Counted from the stretch's first letter, positions 1-9,319 are shown. The stretch: 64,000 nt of DNA from Pectobacterium polonicum (GCF_005497185.1 NZ_RJTN01000006.1:102754-166753), one strand, 5' to 3'. Made by a program: numbers and translations. Notes: generated by a model not told the origin, from the sequence alone.

Positions 1-185
1 GCGAAGAACGCATCGGTAACGAATTCCAGCTCACTCGGATGAATAGAGATAATGGCGGGGGTATTCGTGGCTTCGGCTTCTTCTACTACGGCGCGGATAA
101 AGCAGCTATCGGCCACGTTAAACGCGCCAATAGCGAAACGGTGTTCACGCGTGGGCTTAAGGATATCAGTCATTGAAATCAACAT
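1..185 (-). CDS. Class II ketose-bisphosphate aldolase, N-terminal part (cut by window edge)
   Basis: Only the first ~61 codons are inside the window. The start at 185 (MLISMTDILKPT) follows a GGAGAG ribosome site. The N-terminus with 'AIGAFNVAD' and 'TPAIISIHPSE' is typical of class II (zinc) fructose/tagatose-bisphosphate aldolases (FbaA, KbaY, GatY). It is the last visible gene of the minus-strand PTS operon, 88 bp after a second aldolase of the same family, so it probably cleaves the phosphorylated sugar brought in by that PTS. The metal-binding part is off-window, so the substrate cannot be judged. Confidence 0.8.
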   Translation of the reverse strand, partial: MLISMTDILKPTREHRFAIGAFNVADSCFIRAVVEEAEATNTPAIISIHPSELEFVTDAFF

Positions 186-273
186 GATGTGTCTCTCCTG
201 TGTCGGATAAAGGGCAAAGCATTCCTGTACCAGTGGAAAACCACTGATGCGAAAGTGGGTAAAGGACGAACGG

Positions 274-1125
274 TCAGGCTTTGTGGGCTGAACCTGACCA
301 ACCAAGATAATCGACGACCACGTCGCGGCAGGCGGATTCCATCGTCGCCAGCAGGTCGGACAGTTCCATCGTTGGGTGCTCATGCAGTGCCTGCTGCAAC
401 GCGGTTTTTCCTGCTTCAAAGACGGCCGCGCCGACATTGATTTTGGCGACGCCGTGACGGCTGACGCGGCGAATGTCGTCGGCCTTGGTGCCGCTGCCGC
501 CATGTAATGCCAGTGGCACCGTTGATTCCTGATTCAGGGCTTCAAGACGCTCAAAATCAATCCGTGGCGTCACCCCGGCAGGGTAAATACCGTGGGCGGT
601 GCCGACCGACACGGCAAGCAGGTCGATGCCGGTTTGGCGGATGAAAGGAATGACGTCTTCCACCTGCGTCATTTTCACCGTGGCATCCTCAATGTCGTAG
701 ACGGGCGCATCGGCGATATGCCCAAGCTCACCTTCCACGCAGACGCCTGCGGTCGCAGCGATGGTCACCACCTGCTGGGTGCGCTGGATGTTTTCCGCCA
801 GCGGGTGGCTGGAGGCATCAATCATCAGTCCGGTAAAACCGGCGCGGAACGCCTGCCCAATCAGGCTGAATGCCGTACCGTGATCCAGACTGAGCGCCAC
901 AGGAACGGTGGCCTGCTCAGCTAGCGCCTTGACCAGCGGCAGCGCGAGATGCGGTGGAAAGTGTGCACTGTGTCCTTGGTACACATTCAGGATCAGCGGT
1001 GCACGCTGTTGCTCGGCGGCGGCAATAGCCGCACGAGCGGTCTCCAGGTTGAAACAGTTGATGGCGAGCACGGCATACTGCTGTTGATACGCGTCATCAA
1101 TGAGGGTTTTCATGGCGGCATACAT
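274..1125 (-). CDS. Class II aldolase (fructose/tagatose-bisphosphate aldolase family)
   Basis: 283 residues, normal length for the family. The (beta/alpha)8 zinc aldolase signature is visible: 'LSLDHGT' near residue 80 (catalytic Asp and zinc His), 'EGELGHIAD' near 133, 'VGTAHGIYPAG' near 175 (zinc His) and 'ALHGGSG' near 206 (zinc His plus phosphate-binding glycines). It should reversibly split a ketose bisphosphate (or ketose 1-phosphate) into dihydroxyacetone phosphate and an aldehyde in the cytoplasm. It follows the PTS IIC gene by 11 bp, in the same operon. Two aldolase paralogues next to one fructose-like PTS suggest a C6 ketose other than fructose, which is inference. Methionines 1 and 5 are both possible starts. 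Confidence 0.85.
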   Translation of the reverse strand: MYAAMKTLIDDAYQQQYAVLAINCFNLETARAAIAAAEQQRAPLILNVYQGHSAHFPPHLALPLVKALAEQATVPVALSLDHGTAFSLIGQAFRAGFTGLMIDASSHPLAENIQRTQQVVTIAATAGVCVEGELGHIADAPVYDIEDATVKMTQVEDVIPFIRQTGIDLLAVSVGTAHGIYPAGVTPRIDFERLEALNQESTVPLALHGGSGTKADDIRRVSRHGVAKINVGAAVFEAGKTALQQALHEHPTMELSDLLATMESACRDVVVDYLGWSGSAHKA

Positions 1126-1136
1126 GGAGGCTCCTG

Positions 1137-2228
1137 TTATTCGAGAGTGAATTTAATGTCTTCGTCACGCACGCTGCTGTCGTCAACGTCGTCGAACTCT
1201 TCATCAGCCTGCGTGACGCGTTTCTTAATCAGCGACAGCATCACGCCACAGATGACCGTGCCGATACCGAGTGCCAGACAGAACATCAGCGGCTTGGTAA
1301 ACAGCGGGACCACAAACATGCCGCCGTGTGGCACGGGGGCCTCCACACCCCAGACCATGATGAGTCCGCCCGCGATAGCGGAGGCGACGACGCAGCTGGC
1401 AACGACTCTGAACAAATCGCGCGCGGCAATCGGGATCACCCCTTCGGTAATCATGCAGATCCCCATCGGGAAGGCGGCTTTCAGCGCCTCTTTTTCAGCG
1501 CGGGTGTATTTGTAGCGGGTCAGCAGGAAGGACAGCGTGATGCCGAAGGGCGGAATCATTGAACCAACAAATTTGACGGCCTCCGGCCCGTAAATCCCAT
1601 CGACCAGCATGCCGTCTGCGAAGAGAGACATTGTCTTGTTTACCGGTCCGCCGAAATCGAAGGTTGCCATCGCCCCCAAAATCGCCCCCATCAGGAATTT
1701 CGAGCCGCCCTGCATGGATTCCAGCAGATGAATCAGCGCTTTTTGCAGCCAGACGATGGGCTGGCCGATAAACGTCATCATCAGCAGCCCGGCGATAATG
1801 GTGCTGAGCAGCGGCAGGATCATGACGGGCATCAGCCCCTGCATCGAGGTGGGCAGCTTGATGTAGCGACGCAGCAGCAGCACGGTGTAGCCGACTAAAA
1901 AGCCGCCGAGAATACCGCCGATAAACCCGGTTTGAATCTGGCCGCAGATGAATCCCACAATCAGGCCGGGTGCGAAGCCGGGGCGGTCGGCAATGGAGTA
2001 AGCAATAGCGGCGCTGATGAGCGGAACAATTAGCCCCATCCCCCAACCGCCGATCTGATTAAGCATCCACGCAATACTGCCAGTTTGCTTGCCGACATCC
2101 GGGCCGCCGATAACCTGACCGAGGGCAATACAGATCCCGGCGGCGACAATCAGTGGGATCATCCAGGAAATACCGGTAAGAAGATGCCGTTTTATTTCCT
2201 GTCCAACGGTGATTTTTCTGGTGTTCAT
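1137..2228 (-). CDS. PTS fructose-like transporter, EIIC component
   Basis: About 363 residues with many hydrophobic segments, e.g. 'GISWMIPLIVAAGICIALG' near the N-terminus and 'FGGPVNKTMSLF' and 'TEGVIPIAARD' in the middle, which are hallmarks of fructose-family IIC permeases (FruA, FrwC). It forms the inner-membrane sugar channel and accepts phosphate through the separate IIB (2254-2568) and IIA (2582-3061). The start at 2228 (MNTRK) is preferred over a longer frame that would run back into the IIB gene. The acidic C-terminal tail (EEFDDVDDSS) is probably cytoplasmic. The substrate is unknown; separate IIA/IIB/IIC genes are typical of the Frw/Frv-type systems. Confidence 0.88.
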   Translation of the reverse strand: MNTRKITVGQEIKRHLLTGISWMIPLIVAAGICIALGQVIGGPDVGKQTGSIAWMLNQIGGWGMGLIVPLISAAIAYSIADRPGFAPGLIVGFICGQIQTGFIGGILGGFLVGYTVLLLRRYIKLPTSMQGLMPVMILPLLSTIIAGLLMMTFIGQPIVWLQKALIHLLESMQGGSKFLMGAILGAMATFDFGGPVNKTMSLFADGMLVDGIYGPEAVKFVGSMIPPFGITLSFLLTRYKYTRAEKEALKAAFPMGICMITEGVIPIAARDLFRVVASCVVASAIAGGLIMVWGVEAPVPHGGMFVVPLFTKPLMFCLALGIGTVICGVMLSLIKKRVTQADEEFDDVDDSSVRDEDIKFTLE

Positions 2229-2253
2229 AATGATTACCCCGAAATGGATATAT

Positions 2254-2568
2254 TCAGGCACCCGCTAAAGAACTAGCGACTTTTTCCAGAAACTTGATGG
2301 GAGATTTAATAACGACCTCCGTTTTTACCCGAACAATAGGCTTACCTTTAAACCGCTCTTCGCCTGTTATTTTGATATCGATAGCCAGAATAACGACATC
2401 GGCTGCGGCTATTTCATCAGGCGTTAATTCATTCTCTGTACCAATGGTGCCTTGGGTTTCCACTTTGATGGCGTAATTTAAGGCATTGGCGCCTTTAATG
2501 AGTTTCTCGCGTGCGATATAGGTATGCGCAATGCCTGCCGTGCAGGCGGCAACACAAACAATATTCAT
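2254..2568 (-). CDS. PTS fructose-like EIIB component
   Basis: 104-residue cytoplasmic phosphocarrier. The start at 2568 gives 'MNIVCVAACTAGIAHTYIA', the fructose-family IIB active-site loop C-x-x-G-x-A-H-T with Cys9 as the phosphorylated residue. It takes phosphate from IIA (gene ends 14 bp upstream) and passes it to the sugar held by IIC (starts 25 bp downstream). A longer frame to 2670 overlaps IIA and lacks family similarity, so the short form is chosen. Confidence 0.88.
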   Translation of the reverse strand: MNIVCVAACTAGIAHTYIAREKLIKGANALNYAIKVETQGTIGTENELTPDEIAAADVVILAIDIKITGEERFKGKPIVRVKTEVVIKSPIKFLEKVASSLAGA

Positions 2569-2581
2569 TTTGAGCCTCGTC

Positions 2582-3061
2582 TTATGTCGGAGTGACGGGA
2601 GCTGTTTCTGCATACTGACTAAACAGCCGAATAATTTTATGGGGATCGGATTCGTCCAGCAGTTGAGCAATCACCTCATCATCGGCCAGCGCACTGGCAA
2701 CCTGAGACAGCAGGCGAATGTGTGTCGTGTTCTGATCTTCCAGACGCACGGCAAAAAGAATAATGCAGCGGACCTGACTGCCGTCCAGCGTTTCCCACGG
2801 AATATCCTGATGGGTGCGGCCAATCGCGAGCGTGGTCTGTTTTACGGCGGAGGATTTCCCATGAGGGATCGCAATATGGTTTTCAAAACCGGTCGATCCT
2901 TCCGCTTCGCGTAACCAGACATCGTGAATAAAATCCTGTTTATTAGTAATAGCGCCATCGGCATACAGCAGATCGGTTAATTCATTAATGGCTTCACCTT
3001 TATTGGTCGCAGACATCGTTAGCTTTACGCGATTAGCATTCAGTATTTTATTGATATCCAT
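2582..3061 (-). CDS. PTS EIIA component, fructose/mannitol type
   Basis: 159 residues, one PTS_EIIA type-2 domain. 'FENHIAIPHGKS' carries the phosphorylatable His67, and 'SALADDEVIAQLLD' matches the C-terminal half of the domain. It accepts phosphate from HPr or an FPr-like protein and hands it to the IIB encoded just downstream. First structural gene of the operon, 47 bp after the regulator gene. Its phosphorylation state would also normally feed back on the PRD domains of that regulator. Confidence 0.9.
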   Translation of the reverse strand: MDINKILNANRVKLTMSATNKGEAINELTDLLYADGAITNKQDFIHDVWLREAEGSTGFENHIAIPHGKSSAVKQTTLAIGRTHQDIPWETLDGSQVRCIILFAVRLEDQNTTHIRLLSQVASALADDEVIAQLLDESDPHKIIRLFSQYAETAPVTPT

Positions 3062-3108
3062 TGATCACACCTCATCTATAAATGTTAAAAGTAACGTTCG
3101 GCCAATAA

Positions 3109-4659
3109 TCAGTGGGGGACGGCCTGATGTAGTTGACTCGCTATAACTTTTTCGGTAACGCGTTTAATGTCATCGTCATTAAAAAAGGCGGAAACATAGA
3201 CGACAGGAATGTGTTGTTCTTCCAGATGAATCGTGGAAATAATCAGTTCAATATCTTCCTGTTGGCAAAATATCTGCATATTACTGGCCGAGATAACGCC
3301 AACAATAATCCAGTCAGGGAACGCGCGCAGAATACGGTTTTTCAACAGGTGTGACGTTCCTACGCCGCTGGAACACACCACCAGAATACGTTTATGGGCA
3401 ATTTGGCGTTCCAGCGCGGCTTGAAAATGAATGGTCAGATAGCCGATTTCATCCTCAGCGACCGGTTTTAATTGGAACCGCTGACAGACTTCGCTTATTG
3501 CCTGCTGAGTCATTTCATAAATATCGATAAATTCGCTTTTAATATCGTCTAATAACGGATTGCGAATGTGTATTTGATACTTGAGTCGGTTAAGCAACGG
3601 CTTGATATGAATAAGCAACCCTTCCTGTAATAACTTATCCGTTCGCAGGTCGATATTGATTAAATCAGAAAATATCTGCGTCAATGCTCGCGTAATTTTA
3701 CGTGATTAACCGTTAGAGAATTGATAGCGAAGCCGTTGGTTATCCGCACGTTCCTCCATCACGATGCCTGAGGAAATAATATATTGGTAAATAAACCAGA
3801 CTTCATCAGAAGGTAGCGTGCTCTCGACGCGTTGTTCTATTTGGCTCACCATATTTTTAGCGATGGAGAATATGCGATTATCCACCTGCTGATGAACCGA
3901 TTCTTCTGCCATCATTAACGCTTTTCCCTGCGCAATGCGATGCATCATAATTAAGGTATGCGTGAAAATATTGATGTAATAAGGTTCGCCGAGCGGATAA
4001 GAAAGCTGTCTTTCCATGCCCTGTAACAGCGATTCGACGAAGGACACGTCTGCTTCACCGAAATAGGTAATCAGCGCTTTATAGCTGCCGGGGTCGAGAC
4101 GAGAGTGGTTAAGCGGGCCGGGTTCTTTATGGTGCATGACATCATTAATGAGCGAGGCCATTGCCTGACGTACCTGATTTTCACTGCCTTCAATGTGCGT
4201 GCCGCTCTGGCTGCGTACCAGCGTCAGCCCCAGTGGATGTAGCCAGCTTTCGATGATTTTCAGGTCGTTAACGATAGAGGCGCTGCTGATAAAATAGCGT
4301 TCTGACAGCTTGCTGATAGAGGTCTCATGGGGCGTGTCGCTTAACAGCTGCGAGGCAATTTTGACGCGACGTGCATTGTTGATCAGCGCATCGGTATCCC
4401 CGTCGTCCACAACAATTTGCTGTTCCAGCAATGTGAGGTGCCGTTCGTCATCCGTGGTTAACATGATTCCCGCACCGACCTTTTTGTCTGGATAAATATT
4501 CCAGACAGAAAGGAAGGCTTCGACAAATTGCATATCACGATAGACGGTTTTTTCCGACACATCGAGGTACTGTGCAATATCTTTAACCGTTACATATCCC
4601 TGGTGTTGTAACAGATATTTCAATAAACGGTTCTGGCGGGAGGTGAGTGGCTGCATCAT
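3109..4659 (-). pseudogene. PRD-domain PTS regulator (BglG/LicR/MtlR type), interrupted by an in-frame stop
   Basis: Two same-frame stretches separated by a single TAA at 3706-3708. The first (4659-3709, 317 residues) has an N-terminal helix-turn-helix ('YVTVKDIAQYLDVSEKTVYRD'), a second HTH-like region and PRD1. The second, read from the next sense codons, has PRD2 ('LLIHIKPLLNRLKYQIHIRN') and a IIB-like domain with 'VVCSSGVGTSHLL' (Cys-containing loop). There is no C-terminal IIA domain. Joined, they make ~516 codons, a normal layout for PTS activators of this family. The reading frame is unchanged across the stop, so this is a nonsense mutation, a sequencing error or, less likely, readthrough. 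A TTG at 3684 could restart the second half. The gene normally activates the PTS operon downstream. Confidence 0.8.
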
Positions 4660-4991
4660 ATTACCCTCATTCGTATTTAGATTTTCTGATGCTTATCGAA
4701 TTGATGATTTTTTCTAAATAATTCCCTGTTTTATTTTCTCTATTGGTTTATTTAAATAGGATGCTGTAGTGATTAATCTAGTCGCGATAGCCGATAGGGA
4801 CAATACTAAATGCTGTCCGCTGAATAGGACAAAATTAAAACGTAGCGCGGAATGAATATTAATTGAGACCGCGATCACGTTATAGCGTGAGTTCAGTCAG
4901 GCATGATTATCGGCATAGTCATTATTTAATGCTGTGAAAATAACGATGTTGGCGTAATTAAACGTAATGCGGCGGGATAAGCGTGTCGAGG
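4660..4991. other. Intergenic region between PRD regulator and TonB receptor terminator
   Basis: AT-rich around 4680-4760, with the upstream region of the minus-strand regulator gene. I see no convincing gene, tRNA or clear operator. A short inverted repeat (CGTTATAGCG, near 4879) is the only small structure noticed. Confidence 0.5.
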
Positions 4992-5031
4992 AAAATAAAA
5001 AGGCAAGAAAGTCGTGGTGTGCATTCTTGCC
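4992..5031 (-). terminator. Rho-independent terminator of the TonB receptor gene
   Basis: On the minus strand the stem GGCAAGAA / TTCTTGCC encloses a 14-nt loop and is followed by TTTTTATTTT. It lies about 60 bp after the receptor stop codon. Confidence 0.75.
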
Positions 5032-5039
5032 TGAGTGGT

Positions 5040-5070
5040 GGCGATGCCTGAATGAGGCATCGCCTTTTTT
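5040..5070 (+). terminator. Hairpin with plus-strand T tail
   Basis: Perfect 10-bp stem GGCGATGCCT / AGGCATCGCC with a 5-nt loop and TTTTTT on the plus strand. With the neighbouring minus-strand terminator it insulates this intergenic region in both directions. Confidence 0.6.
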
Positions 5071-5092
5071 ATTGAATCGTGAGTGATGCGGA

Positions 5093-7495
5093 TTAGAAAT
5101 CTACATTCACACCCAGTTGGAAGGAACGGCCAGGCTGCACGGAGAGTGCGCGGTCATACTGTCCCTGCCGATCGTTGGTTTCAATCTGGCGACTGCTGAG
5201 ATAATCCCAATATTTACGGTCAGTCAGGTTATACACGCCACCGTTAACTTTCACATTCTTGCTGATGCGATAGTAGGCCGTCAGGTCAACCATGCCATAG
5301 CCGGGAATCCGCATATACTCTGTGTTAGACGTGGGGATCGCATTACCCGCATTGGTATAGCTTTCACGGCTGGTATCTTTCGCCTGTTTCCCTTTCTGGA
5401 AGGTGGAGGTCAGCGCGGCACCGTAGCGTTGGGAAGGATCGTCATAGGCGATACCTACCACGGCTTTCATCGGGGCAACGCTGTCGAGGTCGACATAGCG
5501 GTCGCCGAGGTAGCGGGATTGCGATTGGCCTTTAGTGTAGCCAAAGGCCAGCGTGGTGCTGAGCCCATCAACCGCCGGGAACCAGGTGCCTAGCTGTATT
5601 TTGCTGCTGACTTCGCCGCCGTAGATATAAGCCTTATCGCGGTTTTCTGCTTGGAATATCGTATGGATATTACTTGGCACATTGGTAAATTTATCGGGGT
5701 TAGCGCTACGACGGTAGCGGGTATTGGCGATAAAATTCTTATACGTGTTGTAGAACAGCGCGGTACGGAAGGTGACTCCCTCCGTCGCTTCACCTTTTAA
5801 GCCCCATTCGACGTTGTTGCTGGTTTCCGTTTTGAGGTCGCTATTACCGATAAAGGCATATTGGAACGGTCCGGCATAGTTGGCGTCAAGGTTGGTGCTG
5901 CCATAAAGCTGGCTGGCATCCGGGAACTGCGCGCCGCGACGGTACTGCAAATAGGTTGTCAGCGTCGGGGTGATGTCATAGAGGAAGCTTAGAGACGGCA
6001 GGACTTGCGTATCGCTGTTGGCTTTGCCGTACAGTCTGTTGACATCGGATTCACTGATGACACTGCCGTCACCACTCAGGCGAACCGTATTGGTCGGTTT
6101 GGTACGCTGATGAATGGCACGCACGGCAGGAACAACCGAGAAGGCGTGTCCCGCCAGATCCCACGTAACGGTATCCTGCACAAAGCCGCCAACGGTATAG
6201 CTGTTGCTATCGGCTTCCGGCTGCATGATGTTATTCGCACCCGTTTGGTTAGGCGATTGCCTGAACGGACGCTCCGTTTTGCTTTGGCTGGCGTTTAGAC
6301 CCCAACTGAATTCGTGGCGATCCCAGTTTTTCACCATATGGGTATCAAAGCCGTAGGTGGTGACGTTGTAGTCAGAATAGACCCGGTGGCTATCTGCCGC
6401 CGCCATCCCGGTGGTTGCTGGTAGCCAGGTGTTGTCGTGTGATTCGCTGTTTTGGAAGTAAATGCGGCTATCAACCAAATCAACCAGCGTGTTGTTGACG
6501 GGCGTCCAGCGATCTTTCAGGCTGGCGGTCCAGCGGCGTGTCTCGCTGCTCTGTTGCGCCGTGCCGTAAATGGTGTTGTTGCCGCTTGGCAGACTACCCC
6601 AGTAGTCATAATGGGTATGATTGGTTTTATGGTAATAATCCAGCGTACCAGTGAGCTGATGTTCGTCGTTGGCCTGCCAAATACCGGACGCCAAAATGGC
6701 GTTAGAGTGCCAGTTGGCAGGGTAAGCGGCGATCTCGTCGCTGTTATTACGCGTTTGCTGGCCGTCGCGGCGGCTGAGCACGACAATGCCGCGCAGTTCG
6801 TCATCACCGCCTGCGGCGGTGATGCCATTATGCCAACCATGGTTGGCGGAATCGTAGTCACTCTGGAAACCAAAGTAGTCCTGCTTGCCCGCTTTCAGGT
6901 AATTATCGGCAGATTTTGGTCGAAAGGAGACGCTGCCTCCGAGTGCGTTGACAGTATTTTCTGCTGAAGTGACGCCTGACTCAATATCGACGCGGCTGTA
7001 CAGGTAAGGATCGATATAGTCGCGCCCCATACCGAACGTATTGAATCCGGCACGGCTGGCGTAGCTACGGCCTGTGGCATTGGGCAGGGCGATACCATCG
7101 GTATCGATCGCCACACGGTTGCTTTCAATGCCGCGAATGTTGTAGCCCGTGTAACCGCCGCGGTCAAAGCCGCTTTTCCCTGTATTGCTGCCGCCGCTGG
7201 AACCTGTTGCGCTCACCAGAGGTTGATAACGCATGATGGTGCCAAAATTGTTGCCGCCTTCTTTTTGCATGTCTGCGGCTGTTAGCGTCGTACTTGAACC
7301 CGCTTTTTTCTCGATTTTCGGCGAGTTGACTACCATCACGTCGTCGGTCTGTCCCGTTTTTGCCGCCGAACTGTCTGGATTCTTCCCGCTGAGTGCGTTG
7401 TAGCCCGTGGTGCTATCCGCTGCCATGCTGTTCAGCGCGACGCCAGTCAAGATGCCGGTGAGAAGAATTTTATTTAAATTCTTGTTAATTAACAT
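5093..7495 (-). CDS. TonB-dependent outer-membrane receptor, heme/hemophore-receptor-like
   Basis: 800 residues. A Sec signal peptide (cut near 'NSMA|AD') is followed by a TonB-box-like 'DDVMVVN' (~residue 52), a plug domain ('YNIRGIESNRVAIDTDGI', residues ~118-135) and a 22-strand-type barrel ending in aromatic Phe. 'GNSDLKTETSNNVEWGLKG' resembles the NPDL/NPNL region and 'GAQFPDASQLYG' the FRAP region of heme receptors, but neither motif is exact, so the ligand is uncertain. It imports an iron compound across the outer membrane using TonB-ExbB-ExbD (exbBD lie at 28399-29832). Fur-box-like sequences upstream support iron repression. No hemophore or ABC partner gene is adjacent. Confidence 0.85.
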   Translation of the reverse strand: MLINKNLNKILLTGILTGVALNSMAADSTTGYNALSGKNPDSSAAKTGQTDDVMVVNSPKIEKKAGSSTTLTAADMQKEGGNNFGTIMRYQPLVSATGSSGGSNTGKSGFDRGGYTGYNIRGIESNRVAIDTDGIALPNATGRSYASRAGFNTFGMGRDYIDPYLYSRVDIESGVTSAENTVNALGGSVSFRPKSADNYLKAGKQDYFGFQSDYDSANHGWHNGITAAGGDDELRGIVVLSRRDGQQTRNNSDEIAAYPANWHSNAILASGIWQANDEHQLTGTLDYYHKTNHTHYDYWGSLPSGNNTIYGTAQQSSETRRWTASLKDRWTPVNNTLVDLVDSRIYFQNSESHDNTWLPATTGMAAADSHRVYSDYNVTTYGFDTHMVKNWDRHEFSWGLNASQSKTERPFRQSPNQTGANNIMQPEADSNSYTVGGFVQDTVTWDLAGHAFSVVPAVRAIHQRTKPTNTVRLSGDGSVISESDVNRLYGKANSDTQVLPSLSFLYDITPTLTTYLQYRRGAQFPDASQLYGSTNLDANYAGPFQYAFIGNSDLKTETSNNVEWGLKGEATEGVTFRTALFYNTYKNFIANTRYRRSANPDKFTNVPSNIHTIFQAENRDKAYIYGGEVSSKIQLGTWFPAVDGLSTTLAFGYTKGQSQSRYLGDRYVDLDSVAPMKAVVGIAYDDPSQRYGAALTSTFQKGKQAKDTSRESYTNAGNAIPTSNTEYMRIPGYGMVDLTAYYRISKNVKVNGGVYNLTDRKYWDYLSSRQIETNDRQGQYDRALSVQPGRSFQLGVNVDF

Positions 7496-7598
7496 AATGA
7501 TACTCTGCTATAAGGGTTGTTCTGGCCAGCGGCGTTGGGGAAACATGGCGTGCTGGTAGCTAACGTCTGCAAAGGAAATGCAAGACGTCGAATAACAT

Positions 7599-7651
7599 TA
7601 ATTATCATGTGGAAATGATAATTATTATCAATATGCTAAGCATTATCATTT
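7599..7651 (-). promoter_or_regulatory. Overlapping Fur boxes upstream of the TonB receptor
   Basis: A cluster of ATTATCAT/GATAAT hexamers: 'AATGATAATTATTATCAAT' at 7614-7632, 'TAATTATCAT' at 7599-7608 and 'GCATTATCATT' at 7640-7650. These match the Fur consensus GATAATGATAATCATTATC in overlapping registers and lie 100-155 bp upstream of the receptor start. Confidence 0.75.
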
Positions 7652-7746
7652 GTTGTTGCAATGATGATGAATAATTCTTAATGAAACGGTATGTGTGTTA
7701 TCAATACTGACGCGACGGTATATGCGTGATGTATCAATGAGGTGTA

Positions 7747-8082
7747 ATGAAACTGCCGACGTATGAAACCGATCGCTACGAGCTGGACGATGGCGAAGCG
7801 CTTAACCGCGAGTACCCGGACTCATTCTGGATTCCAGACAACGCGGTGCGTGAATCATTAGCACCCGGCGATTTTGTTAAGTTGATCTTCCGTATGGAAA
7901 AAACCGCAGGCGCGGATGAGCTGGCGGTGGAAAGGATGTGGGTCAGAGTGACGAAAAAGCATCACGCGTTTTACGAAGGTGTTTTAGATAATGACCCGAA
8001 GGGAAGTGACTGCGTGCGGTGCGGCCAGCGTGTGATGTTTCAGGCTCGTCACGTGATTGGCATTTATGGAAAAGATGGCTAG
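7747..8082 (+). CDS. Small protein, DUF2314/DUF2185 (Imm33-like) type
   Basis: 111 residues, start preceded by GAGGTG. The layout 'GDFVKLIFRMEK ... ERMWVRVTK ... FYEGVLDNDP ... RVMFQARHVIGIY' resembles the DUF2185/DUF2314 group of small beta-rich proteins, several of which act as immunity proteins to polymorphic toxins (family knowledge). It is acidic at the N-terminus, with no signal peptide or membrane segment. It is first of three consecutive small plus-strand genes wedged between a TonB receptor and parC. No toxin gene is nearby, so an immunity role is only inference. Confidence 0.6.
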   Translation: MKLPTYETDRYELDDGEALNREYPDSFWIPDNAVRESLAPGDFVKLIFRMEKTAGADELAVERMWVRVTKKHHAFYEGVLDNDPKGSDCVRCGQRVMFQARHVIGIYGKDG

Positions 8083-8131
8083 CCGCGTTGCTATCCGTGC
8101 GCTGTTCTGATGGTTGATAGGGTATTTGTCG

Positions 8132-8782
8132 ATGAAGATTGCTGCACTTAGGTCGAAGGCTCGGCGTAACACGCTGGAAGTAGAGCATATTCTTGCGGCG
8201 GCGAAAGCGCGCTTGCCGGGGTTACGCGATGAGCTTAATCGGCTATCCGCTGAGTTTAACTGGTCTCACTCACCGTACTTGCCCGACGGCACACACGTTG
8301 TTCCGTTAGCGAAATGGGCTGAAATTGCAGGCGCTTATGCTGAGGAAGGGATTGAAGCACTCGGCGTGTTGGCGGCTGAACCAGACAGTGCCGCGTATGT
8401 GATTGGCCTACTGGAAGAGCTTCGGTCTCATGCCGCAGTGGATGCGCTGATCGCTTTCTTTCCCGCAGTCATGCAGGCTCCTGAACAGGCACCCGACACG
8501 GCGTGGCGCCTTACCACGGCCTATAACTTACTCCTGAGCATCAAAGGCGGCGTTGTGGCGACCAATGAGCAGGCAACCGCCGTTCGCACTTTCCTGATGC
8601 GGCTGTTACCGCTGGCGACGACGGAACATCACACCTTACTGATATTCTGTGCGCTGCGTGGCGTGGGCGATGCTTCCTCTCTGGATCTGCTGGTAAACCA
8701 GAACGATCTGACTCCGCCCAATGACACGATAAGGATGAGCGCAATACGCGCTATCCGTCAGCGGTTGCGAAATACATGCTGA
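8132..8782 (+). CDS. Hypothetical alpha-helical (HEAT-like) protein
   Basis: About 216 residues from the ATG at 8132; a TTG at 8114 would add six. It is made of alpha-helix-rich segments with Ala/Leu periodicity ('SAAYVIGLLEELRSHAAVDAL', 'IRMSAIRAIRQRL'), which look like HEAT-type pairs. I do not recognise a named family. No signal peptide or membrane helix. It sits 50 bp after the Imm33-like gene and 34 bp before the SUKH-type gene, so the three probably form one unit. Confidence 0.6.
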   Translation: MKIAALRSKARRNTLEVEHILAAAKARLPGLRDELNRLSAEFNWSHSPYLPDGTHVVPLAKWAEIAGAYAEEGIEALGVLAAEPDSAAYVIGLLEELRSHAAVDALIAFFPAVMQAPEQAPDTAWRLTTAYNLLLSIKGGVVATNEQATAVRTFLMRLLPLATTEHHTLLIFCALRGVGDASSLDLLVNQNDLTPPNDTIRMSAIRAIRQRLRNTC

Positions 8783-8815
8783 CCTTTTTTAGCTGCCACC
8801 GCGAGATGACTAACG

Positions 8816-9319
8816 ATGCCGATTGAAATACCCGAATCCGTTCTTCCGCTTTTTCTGGCGGCAGGCTGGCCGCGTGCTGAAGCACAATCAATTCCGCCGT
8901 TTGTGCCGGAGAATCACCCGGCCTTCGCTATCCTGCACGCGTTCAGTGGGCTGACGGTCGGGCAGTGCGGTGCAGGGGAAGCGTGTGCCAGCGGCGACAT
9001 CGTTTTTGGCGGCAGCGAAGATTTGCAGGAAGATGAAACGCTGCTCGAGTGGCAAGGTATTCTGAACTCGACGTTGATTCTCGTTGGTGAAACCCATCAT
9101 TCTCACGCTGCCTTGCTGATGGATAGCGCAGGTGCCTGCTACGGGATGAGCTTTATCCATGAGGCATTCTGGTTTGAAGGGGCGTCTTTTGGTGCCGCCG
9201 TTGAACGCATTCTGTTGGGCCGCAAGGGGCAACCGATGCTGCGACCTGATCAGTCGTCGATATCCGTATATGGCGAGACGATTACCGCCGATCATCCGAG
9301 TGTTCATCGCTACCGCTAG
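8816..9319 (+). CDS. SUKH-3-like (SMI1/KNR4 superfamily) protein, probable immunity protein
   Basis: 167 residues. 'LFLAAGWPRAEAQ' near the N-terminus and 'ILHAFSGLTVG' followed by 'ILVGETHHSHAALLMDSAG' fit the SUKH-3 fold, which is best known from immunity proteins of contact-dependent and other polymorphic toxins. No partner toxin is present in the window. It is cytoplasmic by appearance. It is the last gene before parC, whose own promoter must lie in the following 190 bp. Confidence 0.6.
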   Translation: MPIEIPESVLPLFLAAGWPRAEAQSIPPFVPENHPAFAILHAFSGLTVGQCGAGEACASGDIVFGGSEDLQEDETLLEWQGILNSTLILVGETHHSHAALLMDSAGACYGMSFIHEAFWFEGASFGAAVERILLGRKGQPMLRPDQSSISVYGETITADHPSVHRYR

